From Hyalella azteca (Eukaryota; Arthropoda; Malacostraca; Amphipoda; Hyalellidae), in contig NW_025937992.1 in assembly GCF_000764305.2 (NCBI RefSeq), positions 530,358 to 594,357 on the forward strand: a stretch of 64,000 nucleotides of DNA, written 5' to 3'. The position numbers were made by a program, and so were the translations under genes. Under the pieces are notes generated by a model, which was given only the letters and a program-made list of their open reading frames with translations, did not search any database and was not told where the DNA came from. Of this stretch, positions 1 to 11,408 are shown in pieces. The first letter of the stretch is position 1; every line of letters starts with the position of its first letter.

Positions 1-162
1 TAAATATTTGAAAACAACATCATGGTTCGTGAAGTCGTGAGCTCGATTGATAAATAAACTTTTTAGTTGATGATCTTTATTAATCTTTTATTTAAATGTT
101 CATTTATAACTTTTATGTTCTTCGTCAAGTCCTATAAAATATTTATAATTGTTATAAATGAA

Positions 163-187
163 TATATATATATATATATATATATAT
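163..187. repeat. (AT)n microsatellite
   Basis: An uninterrupted AT run. A second, less regular one lies at about 367-400, so the two AT tracts flank the GTCCGGT motif cluster. Confidence 0.9.
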
Positions 188-201
188 GGCGTTTTTTTGG
201 T

Positions 202-342
202 GTCCGGTAATGTAGTTCATTTATTTTCGTGTCCGGTTTTTACACATAAATAAGTACTAGCGTCAATTACCGGACTCGATTTTTGTCCGGTTTTGTACCC
301 GATGTCCGGTAATGTTACCAATTGTAATTAATTTTGTCCGGT
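202..342. repeat. cluster of GTCCGGT motifs
   Basis: GTCCGGT occurs at 202, 231, 285, 304 and 336, and inverted (ATTACCGGAC) at 266-275, usually followed by AAT or TTT. Spacing is irregular. It may be the end of a mobile element or a degenerate short repeat; the rest of any such element would lie outside what I can recognise. Confidence 0.7.
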
Positions 343-441
343 AATTGTACGAACCATGTTAATATTAATATATATATTTAATATATATATATATATATTC
401 ATATTAGTATTTTTATAACATTCGAAAATAGTTTCAATTTC

Positions 442-3400
442 ATGGCCCATCGTATGATGCCTATGCGTTCCCTAAAGGCATCAACAAAAACTTTCCATTT
501 GAAAAAACTCTTCTCCAAACGTGTTTTTCAAATGGAATCTAACTTGCCCGGAAATGAAACCATTCATCAGCTAAGGGCGTGTGGGCACTACGAATGTATT
601 GCAGTTCATATCTGCGCGAAAGATGCATGAAAATATTCCATATTTTAAATGCGAATGACTCGTGACTTTTAGCTCTGCAATATATTTATCTCTGATGAAT
701 GCCATGGAATGTCTTCAGTGAATATTGAGTGATAGGTTATAGGTAAATGCGTGGTCACGTTCTGTGCAAGGGGCGAGAACTATTACTCTATTCATTTTTT
801 CGGCAAAAATTTCATGCTAGTCATCTATGAAAAAGAATCCGTCTTGAATTGTGGACGTTGCATTATGAGAAAATATACAAAGTCATTTCTTCGCATGTTT
901 CGTCACTAATAAACTCAGGTCAAGTGATAAGATATCATAATTTTCCTAACTTTGACACTAATCCTTGAGGAAATCAACGCATAAATCTGAGAAATGAATT
1001 TGGTACACAAAACTTTGGAATTTGTCTTGCAATTCTGTGTCATAAATAATAAGATATTTCTGCAGAAATTATTGAATAATATAAAAAGTTGCAGTTCACT
1101 AGGAAAAGTAAATAAATATACTATACCTTCTCCAAATATTCATAAATGCTTAAACAATTCCCAACTGCATACCAGCTTATTTATTGGCAATAAATACCTC
1201 GGTTTCCAATTAGTTCTTAGTTTTTTAACTTAGCCTGGCCAAATCCGATTCATTAGGCCCAATTTCATCCTCATGGACCCCAATAATCTGAAGTCTCGGG
1301 ACAGAGGAAGCCTTTTATCCGTTGAAATATCAACACCATATATTATCAAGTCCAATCGGTATACCAATTCTAATTTACCTTCCAGCGAATAATAATTTCA
1401 TGTTCCTAGCAGCCTCAGTTCATAATTGGCTTGACTACACCGGCGTCTTTACAGAACAGACCGGGGCATTGTTGCACCTTAGCAGCGATAACAAAAGAAA
1501 GAATACTCGGCTCAGACGCGGATCAGGGCTAAGTTTTTAGGAACTCGCCGGATGTGTTTTATGAGGTTGATTAGGCGGGATGATATTTTGATTTAAGCTT
1601 TGCGTATTTTCTGTTCGAAATTTGGGCAATTAATTAAGACAAGATTCTAACTAAAGTAAATTCATTCAACTTCGGTTATTCTCAAAAATCCGGTTATTTC
1701 GAAGGCGTAAATATCATTACGATTAACAATTTTTCAGTAAAAATTCGAACAATGAAGCATGGTGAAATCCAATCAAGAACCAATCCAATCAAAATTAATT
1801 GATTTTTATGTGACATAGTTGAGGTGGAACGGTTTTTAAGAAAGTCTTCAGTAATCGTGAGTGAAGTTATCAACCTTTATAATATATTTTTGAGACTTAT
1901 ATCCGACGGTTTCCTCTGAAATTATTAGCGAATAAAATCGAAAATTCCACCAACCGGCGGGAATTTACTCCATCCCCTGAGGATAAAAATCACGGTCGGA
2001 ATTTAGATTAGCAGGCAAACTAGCATTTGGCGTGCCGGCATAACCGGCGTGCCTGTGAATTATATCTTTACTGATGCTTCAATTAGAAGCAAAATGGAAA
2101 TAGAGAGACGAATGCTTACGTTGCTGGCTCAAATTAGGCTTGCATGATGCAATTCTTATGTCTCACATGAGGGAAAATCCTGAACCAAATGTGAGTCTAG
2201 ATGAAAAATTTAGGTAGCCTTTTTGCGGCGAACGAGTGTTAATACGTCGTGGGATTTCAGTTTTATTGGATTATGTCTATTTCAGAAATTTTTAAGCATG
2301 CAGATGGGAATATGAAATGAAAATGCTCGAATGTTCGCTTATGGAGGACGATACTTTTCTTACTATTTAAAAGACAGCGGTAATATTATTTGATTACATT
2401 ATTGCAAAATGAAGCGTTATTTTAGAATCCATTTTTAGACTTCGTTTTTAGAACCTTTAGATTTCGTAAACTCTATAAGGTTTAATCTAAAAATTTCCCT
2501 AAAATTTGTTTGAACGATTAACGCAACAAAAGAAAACTCAAATTAACTGTTAACATATAGAACGATTACAGCGCTTGCAGTTATCAAGGACGAACTGGCT
2601 GCGCTATGATTAATTGTGAAGCGATTTTTGCAGCACTTATCAGGATATTTGTTACACTTTGTCAGATTTCTATTCACACAGAAAGTATTGATGATTTAAT
2701 TTCATATCATAATGAATATTCATAAAATACATGTATGCCTTCTGACTTAACGATCAATTGAAAGTGTGTCGTTGGGGGGCATTTTCCATGGAAAATTACT
2801 CACTGTTTCAATGTAGAATCTCGAACACTGGAGACCGAGTTCAAAAGATACGAAACCGCAAGCAGTATTTAAGCCAATATTACTCTTTGTGGTTTCTCTC
2901 AACGACGTATTGCTGCTACAAATATTTTAGAAAGCCATTTACAAATCCGACTTCTGATATAGAGAATGGGTGTGGAATTATTATTCCATGCAAAAATTGC
3001 GCTTCTTAATCATCCAATTTATAAATTTAGACACATAACGGAATTTCTAACCGGGACCAAAATATAAAATACTTACAGAGTCTCTCAATGTATCAAATAA
3101 TTTGTACTTAGACTTAGATTTATGTATCATAAATTTTTCGTTTTCTTTCCGAATCAAACGTTTTTTCATCAGAATGAGCAGCACGTGCATTCAATGTGCA
3201 ATATTTTCAGCCGCTTCACCGAAAAGTCGAGCTGCCGGGCTGAAGTTAAATCGAGTTAGCAAAAATGATGGTCACTTAGGGGGAATGGAGCGATCGATCA
3301 GTAATTGTTTTATGGGATGTAAATCCACCCTCTCGTACGGGGGATGTTAATGGAGATTTTCAATGTAAGAGATGATTTTTTCTCTGTGTATTTTTGTAGG

Positions 3401-4840
3401 GAATTTGTGAAAAGACGCCCATCTGTCACGGTAAAAACACTCTCCTAACAATCGGTTTCAGGGGAACAGGGACAAGTTAAAATATATAATACAACAATAA
3501 CACATTTAAATTATAAATAAAGTACGAAGAATTGCCCAATATTCACCATATTTTGGGCTAATCTTCGGGTAAAATACGTGCTGAAATGTATTTAGATGAA
3601 TAATAAGATGCTACCACATTGACCAAAGGCTCATTAGACAAAAAACTAAAATTTTCCTGAATTTTCAGAACAGATCATTAGCGTGCTAATGGCACCACAT
3701 TAAATGTAACTAATTATCTTCTAATGAAAATCCCTTGAATGGACGAAAAACAACAGGCAAAATTCAAAAAGAATACAATTTAATGTGAAGAGACTTGAAT
3801 GCTAATAAATAAATGATATTTTTGTTACGTCTATTTAAGCTTCTAGAGGTGAGTTTCTCCAAATTTACATTTTTTCAAATAAATTAAATCTTGATGCATT
3901 AATATTTTTCTTTAGAAAAATGGACGGGATATTTTTAAAAAACAGAATGAAATGTAGAATGCAGATAATAACGCTGTCAGTAAACGAAAAAGTATTTACT
4001 TATATCAAGGGGGGAATGCTAATACAATTTATGGACGAATAATGTTGAGTTTTGAATCGCAAATGCATGGTTTTGGTTCAGAGAACAGGTGACCGTGATG
4101 CTCCCGCACCTATGCAGTTCAATATCAGATCCTTAACCTCATCACATGCCTCCCGATTCAATCAATTTAAACCTTCAGATCAATTATTTGTGTTTTCCTG
4201 AATAAATTCATTCATTCTCAGCCGTGATTATCCAGCTCTCAAAAGTGGACACATTCATCCATTTTTAGTGAAGCAGAAAATGTTCTACCAAGCAAAACGG
4301 TCTTCACCGACAGCACGCACCAATTTAAGCTTGAATGATGATGATTTGAATTTGAAGGCTTCGAGTGCTAATGCACTGCCCAGCCTGATTAAGCTTGAAT
4401 GTGTCCTCATCTTAAGAGGCCTTTCAACACTCGGTTTCCTTGCCCTCTAATAAATCAGTCACAAGCGAAGGATAAAAGTTTTCAAGTAACACTCGGCCGA
4501 AGCCACCTCCTGTAATCATTACTGCTTAAACTGGAACACAATTATTGCAACATTTACTCAATACATTGTAAGGTACTGTGCAAATAGTTAGTCAAATAGT
4601 TCCTGGAAGTATTTGTTTTTTCAAGTGTAAATAGAAGAGCTCCAATGATGATTTAAACGGAGCACAAAAAATTGGAACTTGTTTAATCACTGCTTCTAAA
4701 ATTTGATGGCACATAACCTCTTAGCTCTGATATGATTTTACTCGTGATTTTAAAAATATTTCATAATATTAAATTGTTAATTTTTTATCTATCTTACGTT
4801 AATGCGGGATTGTTTTCGTAATTATTTATTAATATATTAG
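442..4840. other. stretch without a recognised gene
   Basis: AT-rich with scattered short open frames (60-83 codons) that have no recognisable domain, no codon structure I can defend and no convincing splice sites. A small inverted GCCGGCATAACCGGC lies near 2034. I see nothing else. Confidence 0.6.
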
Positions 4841-4983
4841 GTACAATATGTGACCTATGAACGAGGGTCTAGCAGGGCGAGGCACGACATACCTGAGGGA
4901 GGGCCTGTCGTCTTATCCTGCGATGCTGCCAACGTGTTTGGTTTCCTCACTCAATCCTTTCTCAAACGCTACCCAAACATGAG
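4841..4983 (+). CDS. exon-like fragment, 47 codons, family unknown
   Basis: A GC-rich block framed by an acceptor-like TTAATATATTAG (ending 4840) and an AG|GTAATT donor (4984). The frame is open throughout, starts VQYVTYERGSSRARHDIPEG and continues into GPVVLSCDAANVFGFLTQSF and LKRYPNM. The block is not in the EF-hand gene frame order and lies 27 kb upstream. The DAANVF stretch is loosely like the D-A-x-x-A-F motif of reverse transcriptases, but I cannot confirm that. It may be an exon of an unrelated gene, a pseudogene or a mobile-element remnant. Confidence 0.3.
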
Positions 4984-5060
4984 GTAATTAAACATTCACA
5001 TATGCACTCGATATTGTCGTGGGCGCTTAAAAGATGTTCGACCATCAATGTGGATTCTAG

Positions 5061-5254
5061 AAACGCGTGTGTCGGTGCTGCTAAAAACGCGTTAGCAGCT
5101 GTACCGTCCGAGCACAGAACGTCACATCCACACTCAACAGCAGCTCGACGAGCACTGAATGGGGCAAGCTGCCAAAGTAAGGGAAGAATGGATAGTCGAG
5201 GGACAGCCTCCGATGAGGGATTTGATGAGACTCCACAGAAAATGAGTTTCAATG
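5061..5254 (+). other. second exon-like GC-rich block, possibly joined to 4841-4983
   Basis: It lies between TGGATTCTAG (ending 5060) and a GTAACC donor-like site (5255). Spliced to the preceding block by a 77-nt intron the phases agree (AG|A = Arg) and the frame stays open for 64 more codons, with an Ala-rich part and then SRGTASDEGFDETPQ, which reads like a disordered tail. The - strand is also open (4962-5252, no ATG), so strand is undecided. No family recognised. Confidence 0.25.
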
Positions 5255-5920
5255 GTAACCGCGTTATTCTTTATAGCCGGCAAATTTTTCTGTCCATAAT
5301 TTTAACGCTTATGAGAGAAATTCCAATCAACTTTACTAGCAGGATCAAGTACTGCAACTCAGACTTTTTGCCGCTTTAGACATCTAATTTTCAGAAACAT
5401 TTTAAATAAGAAACGAAGTTCAAATCAATCGGCAAATGTTTGCAAAGTCAAAATTAAGTATATTCAGTCTTATGCTGAGTAATTCATATGAATGACACCT
5501 CAGAGATATAAATTTTTTCTTCATGAGAATTTAGCCTCTTTTAATTTAAGGAGTAGTCAGCACTATCAGCGTTCTTGCCTCTCATCTTATGAAGTGTCAT
5601 TAGTGATAAATAGTTAGACGATTCCTATACATTTTTTTCTAAACAAAGTAATGAATAATATTGCCTCAACTTATTAATTACCAATCAATTTTATGTAATT
5701 CTGAATTCACTTTTGACCTGTTTTATATCTTTGTAGTTTCCTGATGTCTCGGTTCGTAGATCTGCCTTATTTATCTCAGTTTATTTATATTCCGGTCGAA
5801 TGTAACGTCTAGCAGATGAAAATCATAAGCGGATTATTATGGTCTACACTCTGGTTGCCCGGCCACCGATAATGCTGCCAAGATTTATTGCTGATTAAGA
5901 ACATTTTCCAGGTAAGATCA

Positions 5921-6508
5921 ATTGCATTCAACAAATAGATATTGAATTTAATGATAGAGGGACACGCATTCAACAAACTGATATTGAATTTATTGATAAA
6001 GAGACATGCATTCAACAAACTGATATTGAATTTAATGATAGAGGGACACGCATTCAACAAACTGATACTGAATTTAATGATAGAGGAACACGCATTCAAC
6101 AAACAGACATTGAATTTAATGATAAAGGGACACGCATTCAACAAACAGACCTTGAATTTAATGATGAAGGGACACGCATTCAACAAACAGCTATTGAATT
6201 TAATGATGAAGGGACACGCATTCAACAAAGTGATATTGAATTTAATGATAAAGGGACACGCATTCAATAAACAGACCTTGAATTTAATGATGAAGGGACA
6301 CGCATTCAACAAATAGATATTGAATTTAATGATAAAGAGACATGCATTCAACAAACTGATATTGAATTTATTGACAAAGAGACATGCGTTCAACAAACTG
6401 ATATTGAATTTATTGATTAAGAGACATGCATTCAACAAACTGATGTTGAATTTATTGATAAGGGGACATGTATTCAACCAACTGATATTGATTTGAATGT
6501 TGAAGGGG
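5921..6508. repeat. 42-bp minisatellite, about 14 copies
   Basis: The unit contains TTGAATTTAATGAT, AAGGGACACGCATTCAACAA and ACTGAT with scattered substitutions. 42 is 14 codons, so frames stay open: a - strand frame of 237 codons (5809-6522) and a + frame of 124 codons both consist of 14-residue repeats. Neither starts at ATG beyond the array, and the + frame is broken by a TAA near 6268. I read it as non-coding, with the open frames as by-products. Confidence 0.93.
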
Positions 6509-8446
6509 CGTTGAAGCTGCACTGGAGATCTGTTGATCTATAAATCAAATGCACATGCATGACACTCGTGGTCTCCATCCATCTCTTTAGGTCTTTGATG
6601 TTCCGGGTCTCTTTGATCATTAAATATGGACCGATGTGAAGTGAAGTTGAGTTGTTATTGCTAAACGGAAAACTTATTCGTTGTAAGGACAGTCTTTTCC
6701 CTGGACCTTTTGATATACCAAAACCGATTAGTTTGTCTTCTATTTTTGATAATTTTGCTCAAAACAAACTGAATTGTAAGCTTACTCGCCGCTTTTCTTA
6801 TCGAAAAATTTTAACTTTGCCAAACATGACAATTATTAATGCTGTAATTTCAACTATTTCCGAAAATTACTGAAATATTTCAACTCGTATCTCTTATACC
6901 TTTTCTCTACTTTAAGTTTCATTTTAAATGCATAAACAAGTTTGCTAAAAATGCAAATTGACATTTTTCACACCTAATACTCATACCTACGGTACACAAC
7001 TCCTTTCATTGTCTGCTCAGAGTTTTTAATTGACAATATTTGCATACTAAATGATATACTGGACACCACAAGTATAATTCTCCTACCGTCCGCTTATTTG
7101 ACATTTTTTTTTTCGCGATGCGCAAATACCTAAACGAAAAATCGGGAAGCATCATGGAAAACCGAGACAATGAATGGGGACAATGAACACGTACTAACTT
7201 CTGAGCTAGCTAATCATGGACAATTTGAGGTATTTTGTGAACAAAGTTTACTTGTGAAAATATTTCATAGAGTGCTTGTTCATCATAGGAATTTACAAGA
7301 TTGGTCTCTATGAAGCTTTTTACTTCCTCTCAAATTATGTGATTGATCAGCTGAAACCATTATGCATTTCGTGGGCCAAGCACAAAAACTAAGCGTTAAC
7401 TCTACACCAAGAGTTCTTCGGTGAACGCACTAGGTTTATTTGCTTGATTTTTCGGTGCTATATACTATGAAGGACAGGAGCAATATATTGCCGATCAGAT
7501 CTTTTTAGATCGTATCAATATAGATCAGGTCTAGATCCATTCATTTGTTTGACCCATCTATCTAGATCAGATGTCAATCTTTTGCGGCTTGAATGGTTTT
7601 GTAATGGATCGACGTCCGAAACATCGTAAATATCTGTTTGCTTGAATAATGGTTAAACTGTCATTTTACTCTCTATTTTTAAACTAATTATTCGTACTTT
7701 TGATGACGTTTTTGTAAAAATAGACACTTCTCTTAAATTTAAATGAATTTATTTTTGAAAAATAATCATAATACGCATCATAATTACTCTTCAATGATGA
7801 ACAATTTATACCCAATACCCATTGAATAATAGTTGTGACTCAGCACCCAGCTGTTATAGCGCTGTACTCTGTGCCATTAAACTCATACATCAAACAGTGT
7901 AACTTCACTCATTCAAAACACCGTCAATGTATGTAGCGCTTCGCGCTAGGTATTTCGCAAACAAATTTAGATGTCCAGTGTGTCACGAACAATATACATG
8001 AAAGGTTACGTGAAAGACAATAGAGCAAAACAATCTAACAATTTAATATCATTATGCAAATAATCAGGATTTCATTTTTATTGGCATCTAGAAAAGACGT
8101 AACGAAATCTTAACGTGTAAGTAAACTACCAAAAGTAGTTTATTTACGCGTTGAGTTAAATACCAAGGACTCATTTTATATCAAAACTTGCTGCTTTATA
8201 TCAAAACTGCTCGCCATTTGGCCATAAGGCGGGCAAGCACAGTTTTAAAATAAGAAATTTTTCATGTATCGAAGTTACTTGGTAGTACCATACTTTGAAG
8301 ACGGAAAATTAAGCAAACTATTGTAGAATTATCAATTAAATCATTGGAAACCTATACGACAATATAATTGCAATGCTGCATCGATTCTAACGACCTGCGC
8401 TTCGAAACTGAATGCCTCCAGAATGATAGGAGCACTGATTGAATTA
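6509..8446. other. stretch without a recognised gene
   Basis: AT-rich. It contains a cluster of AGATC/GATCT words near 7490-7575 and a strong hairpin at 8112-8152 (18-nt arms, AACGTGTAAGTAAACTAC against GTAGTTTATTTACGCGTT, two mismatches, five-base loop). Two copies of TTTATATCAAAACT lie near 8174 and 8195. Confidence 0.6.
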
Positions 8447-8799
8447 CAGGGTGACACAAAAAAAACAGAGCTCATAAAAAGTTGAATAATTTCCACAATA
8501 CTCAAGTAATCCTGTTATTTGTTTCAGATTCATTAAGAAGACGGATTGATCTAAGAGTCTACCACGTGTGAGCTTCGAGATGCCTTGGACTACAGAGCAA
8601 AAGACATTTGCAGTTGAGACATATTTTCGGCTACTTTGAGCGGCTGTAGAACAAAGAGTTTTTGTGGTATAGAATTGAGATTTTGCAGATGTTGGCTACA
8701 TAGGTTGTACATAATTCCATAGAATTTTTGTTTCAAACTGAATAAAATTTCAGGAGTTATAAGACTTTTAGTGAGCTCTGTTTTTTTTGTGTCACCCTG
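8447..8799. mobile_element. 353-bp MITE with 28-bp perfect inverted ends and TA target duplication
   Basis: The left end reads CAGGGTGACAC, eight A, then CAGAGCTCA. The right end is the exact reverse complement. The 28-bp ends are flanked on both sides by TA (8445-8446 and 8800-8801). Family knowledge: TA duplication and a CAGGGTG-type terminus are usual for Tc1/mariner-like elements. The 300-bp interior has no transposase; its longest frame, open on the - strand, is not recognisable. It is therefore a non-autonomous miniature element. Confidence 0.9.
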
Positions 8800-8801
8800 T
8801 A

Positions 8802-10613
8802 CAATAAGACAAATAATGGAACTCTGTTTAATGGAGAGGGCCTGAAATTTAGGTTCCAAAATGTCATCCCGATGAAAAAAAAAGATTAATAAAAAGGATT
8901 ACTTAAAATTATATCATTCATTTTATTTCGAAGGTGTAGTTTTCAATGATTTAAAATCGTATCTTGGGAAGTCTTTGTCTTAAAAAGTCCCTCTCGTCCG
9001 ATGGATATGAAATAAGTTACATAGGAAACTCGATTGAGTCAATGCAATTGCCTCGCTCACGGACAGTTATTCGCTAGCATTCTAAGTTATCCCAGCCTAA
9101 AAGACTATAATAAATTTATTTACGCTGCATATCTTCATTAGGCCTAGAACAAATTGCCAGGACTAAATAATTCCAAGTTTCATGTGTACAAAACCATGTT
9201 AAAATGTGTAAGAACGAATCTAAATAAATGAATAATTCACAGTAGTTCACGAGTTCGTTCTTTTACCGAGAAAGTTCATGCATAATAAACTTAAATTTAT
9301 GCTGTGGATGTTGCAGTGGGCATATGTAAAACACTGCTTGAGTAGTATATTTATCTTATAGATTGTATTGAATTTCTGTGGCTTCTTTTAAATTTTTCAT
9401 ACCAGCAACTCCTCGCATATGTCTTGTCTAAAAATTTGCATACTTAAAGTAGAGATAACGTAGGTAGGTAAGGTTGGGGTTTATCTGAAAGTCCTAAATC
9501 TTAATTTCAAATAATTGTCCTGTACAATAATTGTAACGTTGAAACCCGTATATTTACTGCATGAGCAGAAAAATCAGCATTTTTGGTTCCAGTAGCAATA
9601 CAGCAAAATTAAAATATAAGAGCCTTAATTATCTAATAATAGAGGTTCACTTCTTGCATGGGTACACAATTTTTTCACATGATATTTTGGCTTGCTATTT
9701 GAATGTCGACGCAAAGCACCAATGCATACTCGTGGAGCGTCTGAGATGGCGGTTCTATTCCATTAGCGTAACAGCTTAGGAGTTGTTGGTCGAGCTCTCC
9801 AGGAGGTTCTTCTCATCGAATTTTACTTCAAAACATGGCGTCAATTTGATGGTGGACGCAGAAAAATCGAAATTTATTTATCAGTTCTATTGGAACGTGA
9901 CTATAACGATATCATATTGACTTTTCCCTGTATGTTTTGCATTGTAAAAGAGGCTAACGTTCCGACAAATTATTTAAAGCCAAAAAAATATAATTATTCA
10001 CGAAAACGATATTTCCAAGTCCTAACTCAGATTTTGTCCAATAAATCATTCCTAATATCTATAGTAAATTTCAAAAAAATAAAAATAAAATAACGTAGCA
10101 CAAATTTCCATATTCATTGATGCCACAATTGATACGTTTTTTATAGAGGTATCCATTTGCTTGACAGCTTCAGAACCATTGTCTGCAGCCTAAGATGAAA
10201 GTCTACGGGAATTACAGCCAATATTTAACTTACTCTTTCTGCATTTTGGACCTTGGGATTACGTAAGAAAATATCAAGGAACAAAAAGATATTTTGAACT
10301 TTTAAATTCCTGGTTTTGAACACAAGTGTTATATATAGGAGAAATTGTAGTTATATAGGAGAAAGTGTTTTTTTCAGTGTTTATATATTCGAATGTTATT
10401 AATTGTGAGCGTGTCGTGTGATCACATTCTAACGAATTATGACGAATTTCGAAAATAGATTTCGAGTTATACAGGACTATGATATTCACACCGATTACTA
10501 CTAGAAAATTTGTAATTTTATACCTTAAAATCTAAATACTCTTTACGATCACTTAAACTCAACAACGTCTGATGCATTTTGTAAAAAAACAGGACGGTGT
10601 AAATGTTTTCCTT
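8802..10613. other. stretch without a recognised gene
   Basis: AT-rich. Only a small duplication of TTATATAGGAGAAA near 10330-10365 stands out. The open frames of 67-72 codons here are not convincing. Confidence 0.6.
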
Positions 10614-10619
10614 TTTATT
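10614..10619 (-). promoter_or_regulatory. candidate polyadenylation signal for the 134-aa frame
   Basis: AATAAA on the - strand, 29 nt past the TAA of the candidate secreted-protein frame. The spacing fits a compact 3' end, but AATAAA is common in DNA this AT-rich. Confidence 0.35.
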
Positions 10620-10647
10620 TAAAATGACTTCACAGAATTTCTAGATT

Positions 10648-11052
10648 TTAGCTTTCCCCGAGCTGGCAAAAACCCGGAGGACGATATTCAGTTTTCGACC
10701 ATGAGAAGAAGCTCATTCTTACCCAAAACACGGCCAATATTTGTGTATGAAAAGAGCGAGTCTTTGCAGGCAGACCTTCAGGCTTCATTACACAATAGAC
10801 TACAAGCCTTACCGCAAGTTCCCCTTTCATTCTACGAAGGTTTTGAAAGCAGCCTTGCTGTGCTGAGATCACTAAGCCAACAGCATTAAAAAGATCAGAG
10901 GGAAGACCACCTAAATTCTTGTAGACAACGCAAGATTTTTCGTCGGTAAAAGCAAGCTCTAGATGCGTCCGAGCAGCACCTGCTGCGTAAGTGAGTTCAG
11001 ACGTGGATGGCAAAAACACTGGTAATAATGCCAGTACATGTAATGACTTCAT
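10648..11052 (-). CDS. possible small secreted protein, single exon (134 aa), family unknown
   Basis: Seen: an ATG-started frame, with an in-frame TAA immediately before the ATG and an AATAAA signal 29 nt after the stop. The N-terminus is MKSLHVLALLPVFLPSTSE: a lysine, a hydrophobic core and small residues, as in signal peptides, with cleavage plausible around residues 18-23. The mature part has four cysteines (41, 68, 87, 129) and several basic residues. The stretch is GC-richer than its surroundings. I do not recognise a domain. Inference: an intronless secreted-protein gene or a retrocopy. It could also be a chance open frame, since the opposite strand is open for 62 codons over part of it. 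Confidence 0.38.
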   Translation of the reverse strand: MKSLHVLALLPVFLPSTSELTYAAGAARTHLELAFTDEKSCVVYKNLGGLPSDLFNAVGLVISAQQGCFQNLRRMKGELAVRLVVYCVMKPEGLPAKTRSFHTQILAVFWVRMSFFSWSKTEYRPPGFCQLGES

Positions 11053-11274
11053 TTACACAATTTTGTCAATTCCGAATTGTGAAGCATCTTATTTCATTAA
11101 GCCCGACTTCTAATAAACATATTTTCACTCATTTTGCACACCGAATGGAGATGTAAGTGAAAATTAAATGTAAATGAAATATATTTATTATCTTTGTCAA
11201 TTCCCTGATGATTTTTTTTGGTGTCGCTGAAAATTAAGATAGAGCACAACCACCTTGTGAGCAGCTAAGGAACA

Positions 11275-11408
11275 TAATTTTTAGCGCATTTTCTCATTTA
11301 TGGAAAAAAGATGTCTCGTCATGTCCGTCCGTCCATCTGTGATTTTACGTTTTCGTTGACGAAAAAATGCGCTCTTTGTCACTCACTGCAGTACTGAGTT
11401 ATATTTTT
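11275..11408 (+). repeat. dispersed element with internal GTCCGTCC repeats, copy 1
   Basis: It shares TTTTTAGCGCATTTTCTCAT, GTCCGTCCGTCCATCTGTGA, ACGTTTTCGTTGACG and the TGCGCTCT...CTGAGTTATATTTTT end with the other copies. Its terminal palindrome has lost four bases (CACTCACTGCAGTACTGAG), so this copy is a little older or damaged. Confidence 0.85.
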
